From contig NC_092577.1 of NCBI RefSeq assembly GCF_037975245.1, positions 23,524,398 to 23,588,397 on the forward strand: DNA of 64,000 nucleotides, in the 5' to 3' direction. Origin of the DNA: Apostichopus japonicus. Its lineage: Eukaryota; Echinodermata; Holothuroidea; Aspidochirotida; Stichopodidae. Under the pieces are notes generated by a model that saw only the letters and a program-made list of their open reading frames with translations, was not told the origin of the DNA and searched no databases. Made by a program: the position numbers and the translations under genes. Shown piece after piece: positions 22,360-33,967 of this stretch (positions within the stretch are counted from its first letter, which is position 1; each line of letters opens with the position of its first letter).

Positions 22360-24150
22360 AAAAGATAGAATACAAATTTGGAAAACTTATCATAAAACTT
22401 ATCATAAAACTTGGAAAACTAGAGCAGGAGCAGGATGAATGTATTTTACTTTTAGTTCTACCTCAATGGAGCACTGGTCGTATTATACAGAAATTATTTG
22501 CTATTAGTATCCATAAGGGTACATGCAATTACTTTTTCCTCAGTAGTTTATACATTGAAATTGCCAAACTTGGAGACCAAATATATTACAAGTCTCATTA
22601 GGTGCATCTCATATTCAACATGACTATTGATCCAAAATGTAACTACATGCAGATCCAATTGCCCTTGTATCTGGTAGTGTATCATCTTTGTTTGTTTGAG
22701 TCTTCACTGAAATTTGGTATGATCTAAAAAACCGTAGTATAATTATTTCACAAGATGATTCACAGCAAGTTCAAAGCATGGTCAGATTATGCGAAGGTCA
22801 AGAATAACAAGCTACATATACGATAGGCTGTAATACACACTGCAATAGCTGCATGTACAGCAGCATATTTATCTAAAGTAGCCAGCTATAGGCATACACA
22901 AAGAAAACTGTTGGTGTGTAACTAGTTTTGTAAACTACATAATTTTCAAATCTTTCAAGGATCATTTGTGTGTATAGCCATAATGAAATATTAATCTACT
23001 TTGAGTATTTGCAGAATAGTCTGCAGCTGAAAGAAGACATAAAATGTGGCTGCACCATTGTCGAAATTCCTGTTTGCCAAGGATTAATGAACTCTATTTA
23101 GTACATGGTGTGTAAAACTGTGAAAGTCCAATAATTGCAATATTTGTCTGGAAATTCAGGTAGCGAGCTCACAATGCCGATATTAATAATTAATCAATGA
23201 TGGGCAATCTTAAAACAGAATCATACACGTCCTCCGAAATCACAAATTAATTCTAATCCAATTAACACCCACACAGTGTTCTCAGTCGACATATGTCACA
23301 GAATAGGTATAACGAAGATTCGATCACGTTGAGAGTAAAATAAAAAGCGTTGGAATTAGGTTCTCTTTGGAATATGGGCCTAGATTAAGTGTTTAGGGTT
23401 TGGATAAGTGATAACGGACATGTAGCTCTTACCGTAGCATTAATTTTCCCCAGTTTTCTCGGAATTTGAATGTCTTTGCAAAACCTGGTGATTTTTTTAG
23501 TTAATACTAGCACTGAATGAGAAGTTAAGCGTTTATTCGATTAAATATTTTGTGATTGTTCTGGTGGTGTAGGGTGGAATTGGTAAAACTGCACCCAATA
23601 AATAATAGGCCTACTCATAAAAGCAATTTACCTCGGCTTGGTGTAGCCGCTAACGTAATGTACAGTACCCAGCACTACTGTGTCTCTTAGTATTAGCCTA
23701 GACTTTCAAATTTGGTTCTTCAAGTACAGTAGAGGTTTACTTTCGAGTATATATCCAGATGAATTATGCTCATTTGTACTGTGTCTGAACATATTCGCGG
23801 TTCCGTGTATCAATTAAATTTCAATATTTGAATAGAGAAGGTTTTATTCCCTGAAAATTTATATCACAACAATTACCTACATACACATCTTGCATGCCGC
23901 CTACAGGTTCTTCAATACATATTCACACTTAGCATATAGCTTCGCAGTTGTTTGGGGCGTAGTATAGCCTATAATCCATAATAAAGCTAGGTAAGCCTAT
24001 GGGCACTAACCGAGTCACAGAAGCTAGGCCAAACCCAAACCTTTACTTTACTGTGATGTACTCCCAATCATTCATGAGACAACTGCTTACTTTTTTTGAA
24101 ATTTGCAGTAATGCACTTGCCTAATCATTTGTTTATGTGTGAAAAAGAAA
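22360..24150. other. Putative intron, no features recognised
   Basis: AT-rich sequence between two phase-compatible exons of the minus-strand gene. No element ends, RNA genes or domains were seen. Confidence 0.4.
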
Positions 24151-24156
24151 TCTTAC

Positions 24157-24301
24157 CTTTTACATAAACGACACAGTCTGTCGCTGTGATGTTTCAGTAG
24201 GTGGTTGGCAAACTCCGCATGCGACGACTTCTTTCCAGCTTCACCATCTCCAGATGAAGTTTCAAATTCTTTCTTTTGTTGTACCCAATAAGGAAAAGAA
24301 T
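24157..24301 (-). CDS. Putative host gene exon with Cys/His-rich end
   Basis: Donor GTAAGA begins at 24156. A possible acceptor TTTTAG ends at 24302. The frame reads SFPYWVQQKKEFETSSGDG and then AEFANHLLKHHSDRLCRLCK. The LxHHSDRLCRLC end (His-His..Cys-x2-Cys) could bind zinc but matches no family I can name. Alternatively there is no intron upstream and the frame joins the AT-hook segment at 24740-24866 through a 1-nt shift (..TRVYLLDSFPYW..). A family C copy (24311-24724) was inserted right at this upstream border. Confidence 0.6.
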
Positions 24302-24310
24302 CTAAAAGGT

Positions 24311-24724
24311 TGCTTTTTACGTGCAAAGAAAACGGACACGGACCAAAGGTCAACAAAACCAAAAACAATCCCAGTCTGTTAAACAACCACCAAAACCCAA
24401 CAACAGAAACCTCTCACTAACCCACAAACGTATACAAAGCAGCGTTCAACGTAACGTGAAAAGGACACGGACCAAAAGGCCAACAGAACCAAAACAACAA
24501 AGCTCTACAAACCAGCCCCAAAAGGCCAACTCCAAACCACAAACAGAATCCCCTCCCAACCCATATTATGTAACGACCACACAAACCCCCCCCCCCCCCC
24601 ACACCAACAATTGACTCACTCCAATATTCATCCGGGGTACGCCGTCCCGATAGTAGACGACAGGCTTGCGCATTACCATGTGACATTTACAACACTTTTG
24701 ATTAGCATAGATGCAAGAAGATGC
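24311..24724 (-). mobile_element. Family C 3' fragment inserted in the host gene
   Basis: Flanked by a 15-bp duplication AAGAATCTAAAAGGT (24296-24310 and 24725-24739). 24311-24668 is C 3' sequence in reverse, starting with the TTTTTACGTGC terminus and containing a C-run (24584-24600) that is a G-run on the sense strand. The last ~55 bp (24669-24724) is not C-like in other copies, so it is extra sequence captured at the 5' junction. It lies in sense with the host gene. Confidence 0.8.
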
Positions 24725-24739
24725 AAGAATCTAAAAGGT

Positions 24740-24866
24740 ATACACTCTTGTGCCCTCACGTTTGGCCCGATCGAGACTATAAGCACGTTTCGCTGGAGGA
24801 TTACCACTCGGAGGTCTTCCTCTTGGTCTTTTAGGAGGAGGTGCACCCGCTCCAACACTCCATAGC
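24740..24866 (-). CDS. Putative host gene segment with AT-hook motif
   Basis: The minus-strand frame gives VGAGAPPPKRPRGRPPSGN followed by PPAKRAYSLDRAKREGTRVY. KRPRGRPP is a textbook AT-hook core (Pro-Arg-Gly-Arg-Pro), suggesting a nuclear DNA-binding protein. The frame reaches TAG at the duplicated target sequence unless a 1-nt shift or splice joins it to the exon at 24157-24301. The start was not identified. An acceptor-like TCCGTTATAG precedes CTATGGAG at about 24866. Confidence 0.5.
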
Positions 24867-24879
24867 TATAACGGACAGT

Positions 24880-25900
24880 GTAGCCTGTCAGAAAATTATA
24901 TTATGCGAGACTGCATATACAGGTGCTGAGATGGGTACACCATAGTTGTGTGGGGTGGGGGGTTTGTGTGGTCCTTACATAATATGGGTTGGGGGTTTTC
25001 TGTTTGTGGTTGGCTTTTTGGGGCTGGTTTGTGGAGCTTTATTGTTTGGGTCCGTGTCCTTTTCACGTCACGTTAAACGCTATATTTTATACATTTGTGG
25101 GTTAGTGAGAGATTTCTGTTTGTGGGTTTTCAGTTGGGTTTTTGGTGGTTGTTAAACAGACTGGGATTGTTTTTGGTTTTGTTGACCTTTGGTCCGTGTC
25201 CGTTTCTTTGCACGTAAAAAGCACCATAGTTGTACACAGCGTATACACACTACTGGAGTGTCCCTTTGTCCGGTTGGTGTGGGATTGGTTTCACGCCTTC
25301 GTTATTGGTGTTATTGGTTGCACACAGTGAGCCATTAGTAGTGATTTTGTTTTGTATGGTTTGTTGCCCCCTGTGTGCCCAACCTGGGTTAGAGATCTTC
25401 TGTTGTTTGCCGCTGTCATCAGGAGACACATCTTGAACAGCCGCTGCCGCCTAGTTTTTGATGGGGACGTCTGGAGGGCGGAGGATGTTGTCCCCCTCGT
25501 GCAAAGTGACATCAGGTTGCGCATGGAGGCGGACCATGCACGGCTTCCCGACACTGCCTTTCGTAGACGCTGGCGCAAGCCTTTCGTCTACTATCGGGAC
25601 GGCGTTCCCCGGATGAAATTTGGAGTGAGTGAGTTGGTAGGTGCGGGGGCTGTGTGGTCGTTACATAATGTAGGTTGGTTTCATTTTTATCTTTGTGGTT
25701 TGGGGTTGGCTTTTTGGGGCCTGTTTGTAGTGTTTCATTTGTTTTGCTTCTGTTGGCCTTTGGGTCCGTGTCATTTTCGCGTCACGTTAAACGCTGCGTT
25801 AGTGAGAGATTGATGGGTTTCAGTTGTTGTTTTACAGACTGGGTTTCTTTGTTTTTGTTGACCTTTGGTCCGTGTCCGTTTTTCTTAGCACGTAAAAAGC
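24880..25900 (+). mobile_element. Family C LINE copy (A-related), 5'-truncated, carrying an inner C
   Basis: Encodes an ORF2 C-terminus related to family A: LLECPFVRLVWDWFHAF, VLYGLLPPVCPTWVRDLL, VQSDIRLRMEADHARLP. A GT-rich 3' UTR of ~270 bp follows, with near-duplicated blocks GTCCGTGTC..CACGTTAAACGC and GTCCGTGTCCG..CACGTAAAAAGC. It ends CGTAAAAAGC at 25900, the same terminus as family A. It is split by the inner copy at 24950-25221. Confidence 0.8.
24950..25221 (+). mobile_element. Inner family C 3' fragment with 12-bp TSD
   Basis: Perfect duplication CACCATAGTTGT at 24938-24949 and 25222-25233. The insert is only 3' UTR sequence, starts GTGGGGTGGGG and ends CGTAAAAAG. Removing it restores the outer C reading across the zinc-motif region. 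Confidence 0.85.
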
Positions 25901-26010
25901 AAGAGTGTGTACGCATATCGGCTATCGAAACTTTTCGGCAACAGTTTTCCGAGCTTGGTAGTCCAATACCCGCGCGTGGGCAGTGAAGTAATTGTACGCC
26001 TCCCACCCAA

Positions 26011-26360
26011 AATCACGATATCTGGCCTTTAAAATTTTTCAACTAAAGCCTTCGATCGGGTAAACCATGCATATCTTACTAATGTTTAACAAAGGATGGG
26101 TTGCGTCACTAATCTAATTAACTGGGTTCAAATCCTGTACAACGATATTCAAGGTTGTATCAAACACAATGGTTATATTTCAGATACTTTTCATATTCAA
26201 AAAGGGGTTTGCCAGGGTTGTCCTATTTCTGCTATTTTATATGCATTATCTGCTGAACCATTTCATGACGCTATTTACAAAAGTAAGAGTATAGTTGGGA
26301 TTGAGTTTATGCATCATTAAGCTAAAATATTCGAACATGCAGAAGATACCACTTTCTTTC
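26011..26360 (+). pseudogene. Family B' RT core, left half (split by the foldback element)
   Basis: RT blocks KAFDRVNHAY (about 26048-26078), WVQILYNDIQGCIKHNGYIS (26123-26182), GVCQGCPISAILYALSAEPF (26203-26262) and the catalytic box degraded to AEDTTFF (in place of A-D-D). It aligns block for block with the B copy at 60930-61280. The reading stops exactly at the 23-kb insertion and resumes at 49471 (LSDTS..). A stop after HH at 26318 and the lost catalytic Asp make it non-functional. Confidence 0.85.
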
Positions 26361-26555
26361 GTGACCGGACAAATACCCCCCAGACGATTACCACCCGGAC
26401 AGATACCCCCCGGACAAATACCATCCCGGACAGATACCCCCCGGACAAAAAACACCCGGACAAGTACCCACCCGGACAACTACCCCCGAACGAATACCCC
26501 CTAGACAATTACCCCCGGATAAATACCCCCGGACGAATATACCCCTGGACATATG
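26361..26555 (+). repeat. Left minisatellite TIR of the foldback element
   Basis: About a dozen degenerate units of 15-18 bp around CCGGACAAATACCCCC, with variants cagata, caagta, cgaata and caatta in the centre. Inner boundary near CATATGCCGTTAACTATAGG. Confidence 0.85.
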
Positions 26556-26969
26556 CCGTTAACTATAGGAGACTTCCCGCGAGCCTCAACATATACCCTG
26601 GTCCCTCGGGGAACTCCGAGAGCATATTTACAATTGGGTCAGGGTGACGGTTAAACTGGCACCACTAGGGTCGTCGTGTGTCCTGGCCCTTATAACCTCC
26701 TCCCGACTTTTAAAAAGATTCGAGCTTTTCATATATGAGCCCCCAAAACTCCTGGATAGGGTTTGACAATGAACCGAGGCCCGGGGGTTGGGTTGGGAAT
26801 TGCTCACTGCTGGTAGTAACTATTAATTTACTATTTTTTATAGTGACACTGTTCTGTATTATTAATCTCCGAACAGTTCCGGCTTATTGCGACTTACCAT
26901 TTTCAAGTTTTCTTCTGAGTAATTTTACTTGATGATTTGTTATGTTATGTTAGTTTTTCTATAGCGCTT

Positions 26970-27175
26970 TATATGGCACACCCAACTCATAGCACTTTGA
27001 ATCCTTGGTCATCAGGCTGGCTGCTGAGAATCCAGCGTACACACCTTACTTACCTCAGGTACCCATTTATACACCTGGATGGAGAGGGGCAGTCGAGAAA
27101 AAATGCCTTGCCCAAGGACACAACATAACAGGATTATATATAAAACCAAAGCATTAGCCACTCGGCCTCCACGCT
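26970..27175 (-). mobile_element. tRNA-derived SINE copy
   Basis: The minus strand begins with a tRNA-like A-box (GGCCGAGTGGCTAATGC). It then carries the block TTGTGTCCTTGGGCAAGGCA and ATCCAGGTGTATAAATGGG shared with the SINE at 49700-50020. The B-box region is poorly preserved. The shared central block defines one SINE family with at least two copies here. Confidence 0.65.
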
Positions 27176-27289
27176 CCTCTTGTTTTGCTTATTCTAAGCT
27201 ATTTTTTCCTGTGAGTGCACGCCATTTTACATAACAAACAATTAATATTTATATAGCGCTATTCCATCTAGATCATAGCGCTTGTGACA

Positions 27290-28375
27290 CAGACACAAAT
27301 TAGCATGGAAATAGGTGAGTCTTAAGATTACTAGGAGAGATATTGTCAGTTTCTCTTATAGTACGAGGGAGATTGTTCCATGGCTGTGGACCGGCTGCAC
27401 TGAACGATTTCTGACCCAAGACCTTGTTCGTTCTAGGAACATTCAAGCGGGTTATGTCATAAGTAGAGCGGAGAGTTCTTTGAGGAGTATATGGTGACAG
27501 TAGATTGGATAAATAAACAGGTGCAGTATTGTTCATGGATTTAAAGACAGACAGAGTTTAAACTGAAATCTTTTCCCTTATTGACAGCCAGTGTAAGTGT
27601 TGGAGGAATGTGATCTCTGTTGGATATGGAACATACCAACCGGGCAGCATTGTTCTGCAATCTTTGAACTCTGTCCAATTCATGTTCCACCAAAAAGAAG
27701 AAGAGTTCCATAGTCGAGACGAGAGATGACTAAAGCCCTGACGACATGATGGAGAGTTTCTTTAGCAAGATATCTTCTTTATTCTCCGGATGTTTCTTAA
27801 CTGGAAATGTGTTGATTGATAGAGGCTAAATATTTGTTTAGTCATAGTCATAGCCTTGTGGCAGTCCATACTCTAAATCAACAGGATCAGAGTAGTTGTT
27901 GCCAATGGAAACACGGCTTTGTCTATCAGACAGGTACGATTTGAACCATTGGAGGGCAATCCCTGATATTGCCAACTCTGTATTCATCCTCTTAAGCAGT
28001 ACATCATGGTCTAGTGTCAAAGGCGGCGGACAAGTCCAATAACGCCAGTAAAACAACATGAGACTTGTCCATCGCCTTAAGTACATCATCTTTAACCCGC
28101 AAGAGTGCTGTCTCAGTACTGTTATGTGTCTTATATGCAGACTGGCACAGCTCGTCGAGATTGTGCAGAGACATGTGTTGTTTCAACTGTGTGGCAACAG
28201 CTTTTTCAATGAGCTTTGCCACAAATCTGATATTTCATACAGGACGATAACTACTTAAAGCATTGTGATCCAAGGAATGTTTTTTCAAAATTGGCGATAT
28301 TATGCCTTGACCAAGAGAATTTGGAAAAATGCCGGATGAGAGAGATGATTGAGGTAAGTGCAGGCAACATGATGT
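27290..28375 (-). pseudogene. Family D RT and C-terminal region
   Basis: Fingers/palm blocks FVAKLIEKAVATQLKQHM, LCQSAYKTHNSTETALLRV and VLLALLDLSAAFDT lie at 28246-28010. YLSDRQSRVSIGNN and DPVDLEYGLPQG follow at 27947-27850. The segment that should hold the F/Y-A-D-D box is missing. C-terminal blocks then appear: ISRLDYG near 27700 and LLSPYTPQRTLRS plus LGQKSFSAAGPQPWNNLP at 27300-27536. This is the typical order for CR1-like ORF2 proteins. Confidence 0.8.
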
Positions 28376-28540
28376 GCTTTTTATGTGATCCCCCATGCGG
28401 AATACAAAACGTCACGGCCAAACGGCACTACCGAACCATCCCATTCTGAAAAACGAAACTCAGGTCAAGCGAGCCCAAAAAAATACGCCCGCCGACCTGC
28501 AGCGACAAAAAACGCCCAACCCCCCCCCCCGCAGAAACAT

Positions 28541-31530
28541 TCAAAAAACTACAAAAGGACGACCCGCACGCAGCGAAACGAAAAACCCCTCCCCAGCACA
28601 CCAGCGTCCAAAAAAGGCAGCCCCAGATAAACGGCGAAAATCGCCTTGAACTTGAAGGCGAATGTCCGACTTCACCGCCTCTAGGACTGCCTGCCAACTG
28701 GCAACCTTCCCCCTAAAAACCACATCACATCTATTCCGCCAAACACGTTTTTTCACAATAGAGCAAACCAAGCAGACGGCAGAATGACGTCCCTGTACAA
28801 AAATTGCATTCAAGGCCCTATCCCGCAACGAACTGTGAACGAGGGCCGGCTGTGACAGGTCAACAGGGGGCAACTCAATCAGAGCGGAGCAAATGACACG
28901 CACCGCCCTGTTTGGAGTACTACTATGCGGTTCTCTGTTGCTAAACAGCGCCGGGACCCATCGACGCAGGTGCAAACCGCCCCAAAGACGTAAAAAATAT
29001 GAACAAGGCAACCCTGGGTCAGTCACCGCTACAAACAATTGTTTAAATAACAAAGAGGTTAATTTACTTCCCAGATGAACCACCCCTAGTCCCCCCTTCT
29101 CCAGTTTTTGGTACAATACCGCCCTCTTAACAAGCTCTGTACCACCCGACCAAATGAATGAAAATATCGCTCTCTCCAACCGCACCAGGACGCGACGCGG
29201 AATTGGGTACACCGCGCCCGGGTACCACAAGATTGGCGAAACAAAACGATTAATAACGGTGACTTTCCCCAAGATCGAAAGCCAGCGGGTGCCAAAAGTT
29301 TCGAGCCTGCTCTCAAATACCTCAGCCCTCTCGTTCCAGGTGACATCACAAGGTGCATCGTAGCCGAACCCATATACCATTAATTTTGATATTCTGATCC
29401 GACCACGCCGCACCGAATGGTAAATCTCTGTATCTCCAGCTACCAAGACGAAGGCCCTTTGTCTTTCCCGGATTCAACTTCGCCCCGGTAGCTCTCTCAA
29501 AGATACATACATCCTGCGAGAGGGCACGAAAGGAGCCCAGACTCGAAACAACACACGTGACGCATATTGAGTACATTTCACTTTGGCACCCCCTGGCACA
29601 ACGAATGGGGCAAGTCTGGAGTCCCTTTCCAAAAGACGAGAGAGCGACTCGCTAAACAAAACATAAAGTAATGGAGACAGAGGGCACCCTTGGCGCACCC
29701 CCCTCTCTACGTCAAAAACCTCCGAACAAAACCCATTTACGATTACAGAACTAACACTTTCCTGATACAAAACAGAAATCCATTTACGAAAATTTGGATC
29801 CATCTTAAACGTCTCCAAAACCTTCATTAAAAAACCGCGATCCACCATGTCAAAGGCCTTCTGCTGGTCAAGAGACACCAATGCACATGGCAGATCACGC
29901 TCAATAACAAATTCGGTCAAGTCGCGCATCAACCACAAGTTCTGCTGGATGCAATGACCCTTCACTGCACAAGTCTGGAGATCACCCACAAGATGCGGCA
30001 TAGCCAGTGCAAGGCGGTTGCACAAAGCCTTTGCCAGCAACTTGTAGTCCACATTTAACAAGGTGAACGGACGCTTGTTATGAGGATTCAAGGGGTCCCC
30101 AGACTTGGGCAGCAAAGTAATCATGCCCAGACGTTGACTTTGGTTTAACAGTCCGTTGTGGAAGGCGTCTTCGAAGACGGCTCTGATGTCGGGTCCTATT
30201 ATTGCCCAGAAGGCCCGGTAGAACTCCCTCGGAAGCCCGTCCGAACCCGGGGACTTCCCATTCTTCATCTTCGAAAGCGCCTTCCAAAGCTCAACAGTGG
30301 TTATTCCGCCCCCCAAAATATCATTGACATCGTGGGGAACGGTTTTTAACGTTCCCCGCAACAAATCGGCCTGTGCCGACATTGCCACGCGTAAACAAAC
30401 TCGAATAATAATCTTTATATACGGGAACAATGCCGTGAGGGTCACTAACCACGGTCCCATCAGAGTAGCGCGCACAGATGGGACGCGTCGGTCACCCGCC
30501 GATGAGCTTACGGACTGATAAAACCTCAGTGATGGGCGCTCCTCTGCTTCCACCGATTCGACACGGGCCCTGACGCGGGCACCGTGGTACTTTTCATCTA
30601 GATATGTCTGCAAAGCGATGACAGCCGAAGAGTCGCCAAACCTGACCTCCGCGCACAGCTTCGAGAATTTTTGTCTTCGACGCCGTGCGCGGGTCACGCA
30701 ATACTGAATTGCGTAGCGTTTGATGCGCAACTTGACAACATCCCACCACTGGGATGTAGAGGCAAAGGCCGGCTTCAATGTTTGCCATCCTTTGTACCTG
30801 GTCTCGAAACCTTGGCGGAACTCTGCCTCGCCAAGAATCCGACAGTTAAGCTTCCATAGGCCCCGCCCGATCGGGAAAATGGAAGGCAAAACAAAACGTG
30901 CTACTACAGTGTCATGGTCAGAGAGCGGACAGCTGAGCGTCTCGCAACACGAAAATTTAAAACTTACGGGCGCATACACTCGATCTATCCTGGAGGCATC
31001 TTCTCCGTTAGGCCTCATCCACGTATACACCGTACTACACGGGTGCATATGCCTCCAGACATCGGGTAAATGGTGTGCCAAAGTGAATCTGTCCAATTCT
31101 GTGATCCCAGCGTCAGGACTAGCAGACACAGACGCCCCGAGTCTGTCAAGACCCGAGTCTGGGACACAGTTAAAGTCTCCGACCATGACACATGGTGCAC
31201 TACCAGGAACAGAGGAAGGTAGCGTGTTAAAAAATTCTCGTCTAGCAGAAGGCCGATTGGGAGCACACACATTGCAAAGGGAGATGTTACCCTGTGGATA
31301 CTTGAATAGAATGCAAACCAATCGGCCCTCGTGATCCGTCTCCACCCTAGTGGCACAACCCGCCTGACGAGCTGACAGTGCCACAGGATGAAGACGAACC
31401 AAACGAAGCATGCAGCTCATCACCCCACTCATAAGCCCATAGAGGGACATCTTCTTCCAAAATATGTGTCTCTTGTGTTTGTGTTTCTAAGTGGCTATGT
31501 GTTTCTAAGTGGCAACTGAAAGTGTATGGG
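28541..31530 (-). pseudogene. ORF2 of the minus-strand A copy (endonuclease/RT, frameshifted)
   Basis: A long open stretch (31450-29474, 658 codons) covers endonuclease motifs NVCAPNRPSARREF, VGDFNCVPDSG, DRVYAPV and SDHDTVV. It also covers RT motifs LVSLDQQKAFDMVDRGF and GVRQGCPLSPLLYVLFSESL. The catalytic box is damaged: CTQYASRVLF stands where intact copies have CAQYADDVTC, with a frameshift there. The N-terminus has an altered LETQTQETHILEEDVP region from a small duplication near 31480-31510. The C-terminal part (29446-28541) is open but internally deleted. Non-functional. Confidence 0.85.
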
Positions 31531-31640
31531 CCATGAGAGGGCAATGGGGCAAAACTACGACGACGACGATTCCGTAAGCTTCAAGCGCGCCCTAGACGAC
31601 ATATCGTCGTCCGAATCGTCACTTGAAGCCGACCTTTTAA

Positions 31641-33005
31641 AGAGGTTATGAAATGGAAAAAAAATTCTTTCTCATCGTATTCTGTATACTCGTAGCTTTC
31701 CAATGATACCCAATTTGTGTAAATCGAAGCTTGCATCCTCGAGGAATAAACGATCAAAAATTCGAGGGTAATAACAACTTCCGAAAAATTGTTGCACTGT
31801 TGCAGCGCTCCGTAGTAATTGAGATTTGGTGTTTGGAGTTTTGTTTTTACGTAAATTTATCTCGTTACTGTTAAATATGCCGAGCCGATATGTGGTATCA
31901 GGTTGCTCCACCACAAGTAAAGACGGATTTCTACTGCAAGCTTTTCCAAAAGATGACAGAAATCGAAGAATTTGAACAGGACTCGCTCAAAACACTACAC
32001 ATACACAACGTTATGAGTGCCTGTAGGCCTATACTGTTGCCAAATTACTTGTTATGACCATAGCCTAGGCCTCCTTGATACAGCAAATGACGATTTTTTG
32101 TTGGTTACCTAATATTTTGCACAAAACTTAAAGCCACCTGGTTTTAGAACAATCAATTCTAGATCTGCAAGTTTTCTTTTGTGGTAAAACTGGCGTTGTG
32201 TTGTGATTTTACGTAACAGTTGGATGATACAATTACACGGGCTAGCCTGTTATACAACGTCTATTAGTTAGGTCTAGGGCAATGTTACCAGTACTACTTT
32301 AGGGTTGCACTGTAACAGAATGTCACATTTTCCTTGCACTGTAAGACACAAAATTCTAGAAGCTTCGCTACAAAGTTAAGTAGCAGGATCATCGACATTC
32401 GAGATAATTTAAATCATTTGAAGGTCTTAATAACGGTGGTTTTGTTTATGCTCAACCGACCAGTCTCGGTTTAGGGTCGTCGAACCGTTCTGCTCGGGGA
32501 CTTCGCACGGCAGCGACGCGTCTCGGCCATCGGGATCGTTTTACAATTCTTCTGCAAGGGGCTCAATTGATAGGGAAAAACACCGCTATTATCTTCATCA
32601 CCCTCAAAACTATTTCCTCCTCTTCTTCCTCAAGAAAATAATTTTAGTCAAAGCTTACGAATGTCCTGAGAGGTGAAGTCCTATTTCCTCGGAATCGGAA
32701 GATTCGGGAGAAGACAATTGATGAGAAGAGTGCTGTGGTTACATGTTGTAAACTGTATAACGTCGTATCGATAAACAGCGGGGAGTCGGCTTTGGCTGAA
32801 ATGGTTCCTTTGATGACGTCAGATGAACTGCGGTGGGCAGCTTTGCTTTTTTTACGAGTGGCAGCTCGAGAGGTCTCTAGGGAATACTTTGACAGCGAAT
32901 TTCTGGCGTTTGAAGCCGTATTTACGGAAATTTGTGCATGGGTGGTGTTGTAGTAATGTAGATAAACCATTCTAAGACATGACAAATTTTCATTTCATAA
33001 CCTCT
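31641..33005 (+). mobile_element. Kolobok-like DNA transposon (TTAA target, THAP remnant)
   Basis: Perfect 15-bp TIRs AGAGGTTATGAAATG lie at both ends. The target duplication TTAA (31637-31640, 33006-33009) sits inside A ORF1, and the empty site can be read directly from the intact A copy near 54370-54380 (CTTAAAAGGTC). Inside, a short plus-strand ORF resembles a THAP domain. TTAA targets plus THAP domains are the hallmark of the Kolobok superfamily. piggyBac also uses TTAA but lacks THAP, and its termini start CCC. No transposase core was recognised, so the copy is probably internally deleted. Confidence 0.75.
31877..31975 (+). pseudogene. THAP-domain N-terminus remnant
   Basis: MPSRYVVSGCSTTSKDGF followed by LLQAFPKDDRNRRI and a stop. 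It matches the start of THAP zinc fingers (usual pattern: Met-Pro, Cys-Val-x-x-x-Cys, aromatic, FP-x-D). The first zinc-binding Cys is replaced by Tyr and the domain is cut by TGA after 32 residues. In the family, THAP binds transposon ends. This one could not fold. Confidence 0.65.
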
Positions 33006-33009
33006 TTAA

Positions 33010-33967
33010 GAGAGGGCTCCCCCATTTCGTCGTACCAGCTCGCTGATCACCGATTCACCGGAGTCGCTGTCAGACAGAGCCTCCGGAGAATCGATGACCA
33101 CCGATTCTCCGTCAGACAAAGCCTCCGGATCTGGCGATACCGGCGGCGGACTGGGGACGGAACTGGACGAGTTGATGGGGAAGCTGATGGAGACTTTCTC
33201 GGTGCGGGCACGGGGTTGGGGTCGGCAACGACGGGGGAGGGTGAACCAGGTGCAGGGGAGGGTAAAATCCCACCAGATTCCCCCTCCTCTCGTGAAGCAG
33301 TAGGTGCGTCGGAACTCGACTTAGCCCCACTCGTAGTCCTAGAGACATAAGAGGAGGGACAAGCTCGAAAGACATGTCCCTCCTTCCCACATAGTGAGCA
33401 CACAACCTCGTTTGGGCAAGCGGTGCTATCATGCCCAAGACGAAGGCAGCGCCCACATTTCTTGTTTGGGCAGCCCTTGGCTTCGTGCCCGGTCCCCCCA
33501 CACCTGAAGCAGGTACGGGGCTGACCGGGGTACCGCACGTGGGCTTTATGCCCTGCTATAAACAGGAAGGAGGGAATGTCCTGTTTCAGGTCGATCCGAA
33601 CCTGTCGGTGCCCGTTCAACACCCCAGGGGCTTGTGCATAGGAGCACATTTTGGCAGCCTTGACAGCCCCAAACCGTTACGACAAGTTCCTGCCGCACCT
33701 CTAGTCCTACGTGGATGATAGTTACCCATACGGATCGCTCGTATGGAGTAACTGTCATCCCCTCGACGTTACTCAGCAACGGTACACCTTTCTGACGGGC
33801 CACGTCACTGGTAAAACGTAAATCGTACGTATTACGAGCAAAGCATCAACCTCTCCAGGCACAACAACACCCTTGCTCTTCAAAATACTAAAAACTTGGA
33901 CCGGTGGAACCGCTTGTTCACCGGTGAAGGACAAATTAACAATCCGAGAATGACGGCGCGATGCCAT
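33010..33967 (-). pseudogene. ORF1 (gag-like) of the minus-strand A copy
   Basis: MASRRHSRIVNLSFTGEQ starts at 33967. Three CCHC knuckles are at about 33510-33350 (CFRCGGTGHEAKGC, CGRCLRLGHDSTAC, CSLCGKEGHVFRAC). A deletion near 33835 (loss of the LQALQG-NTYDL region) and later shifts break the frame. The last ~25 codons lie beyond the Kolobok-like element, at 31640-31560. Confidence 0.85.

Noticed and set aside
26361-26555. CRISPR-like array of short repeats
   Set aside because: Units are contiguous with no distinct spacers, and the genome is eukaryotic. It is a minisatellite TIR.
32644-32985. 113-codon ORF on minus inside the Kolobok-like element
   Set aside because: No recognisable transposase motif and an overlapping open frame on the other strand. 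Support is insufficient.
31641-33005. piggyBac element (TTAA target)
   Set aside because: The termini do not begin CCC and a THAP-like start is present, so Kolobok fits better.
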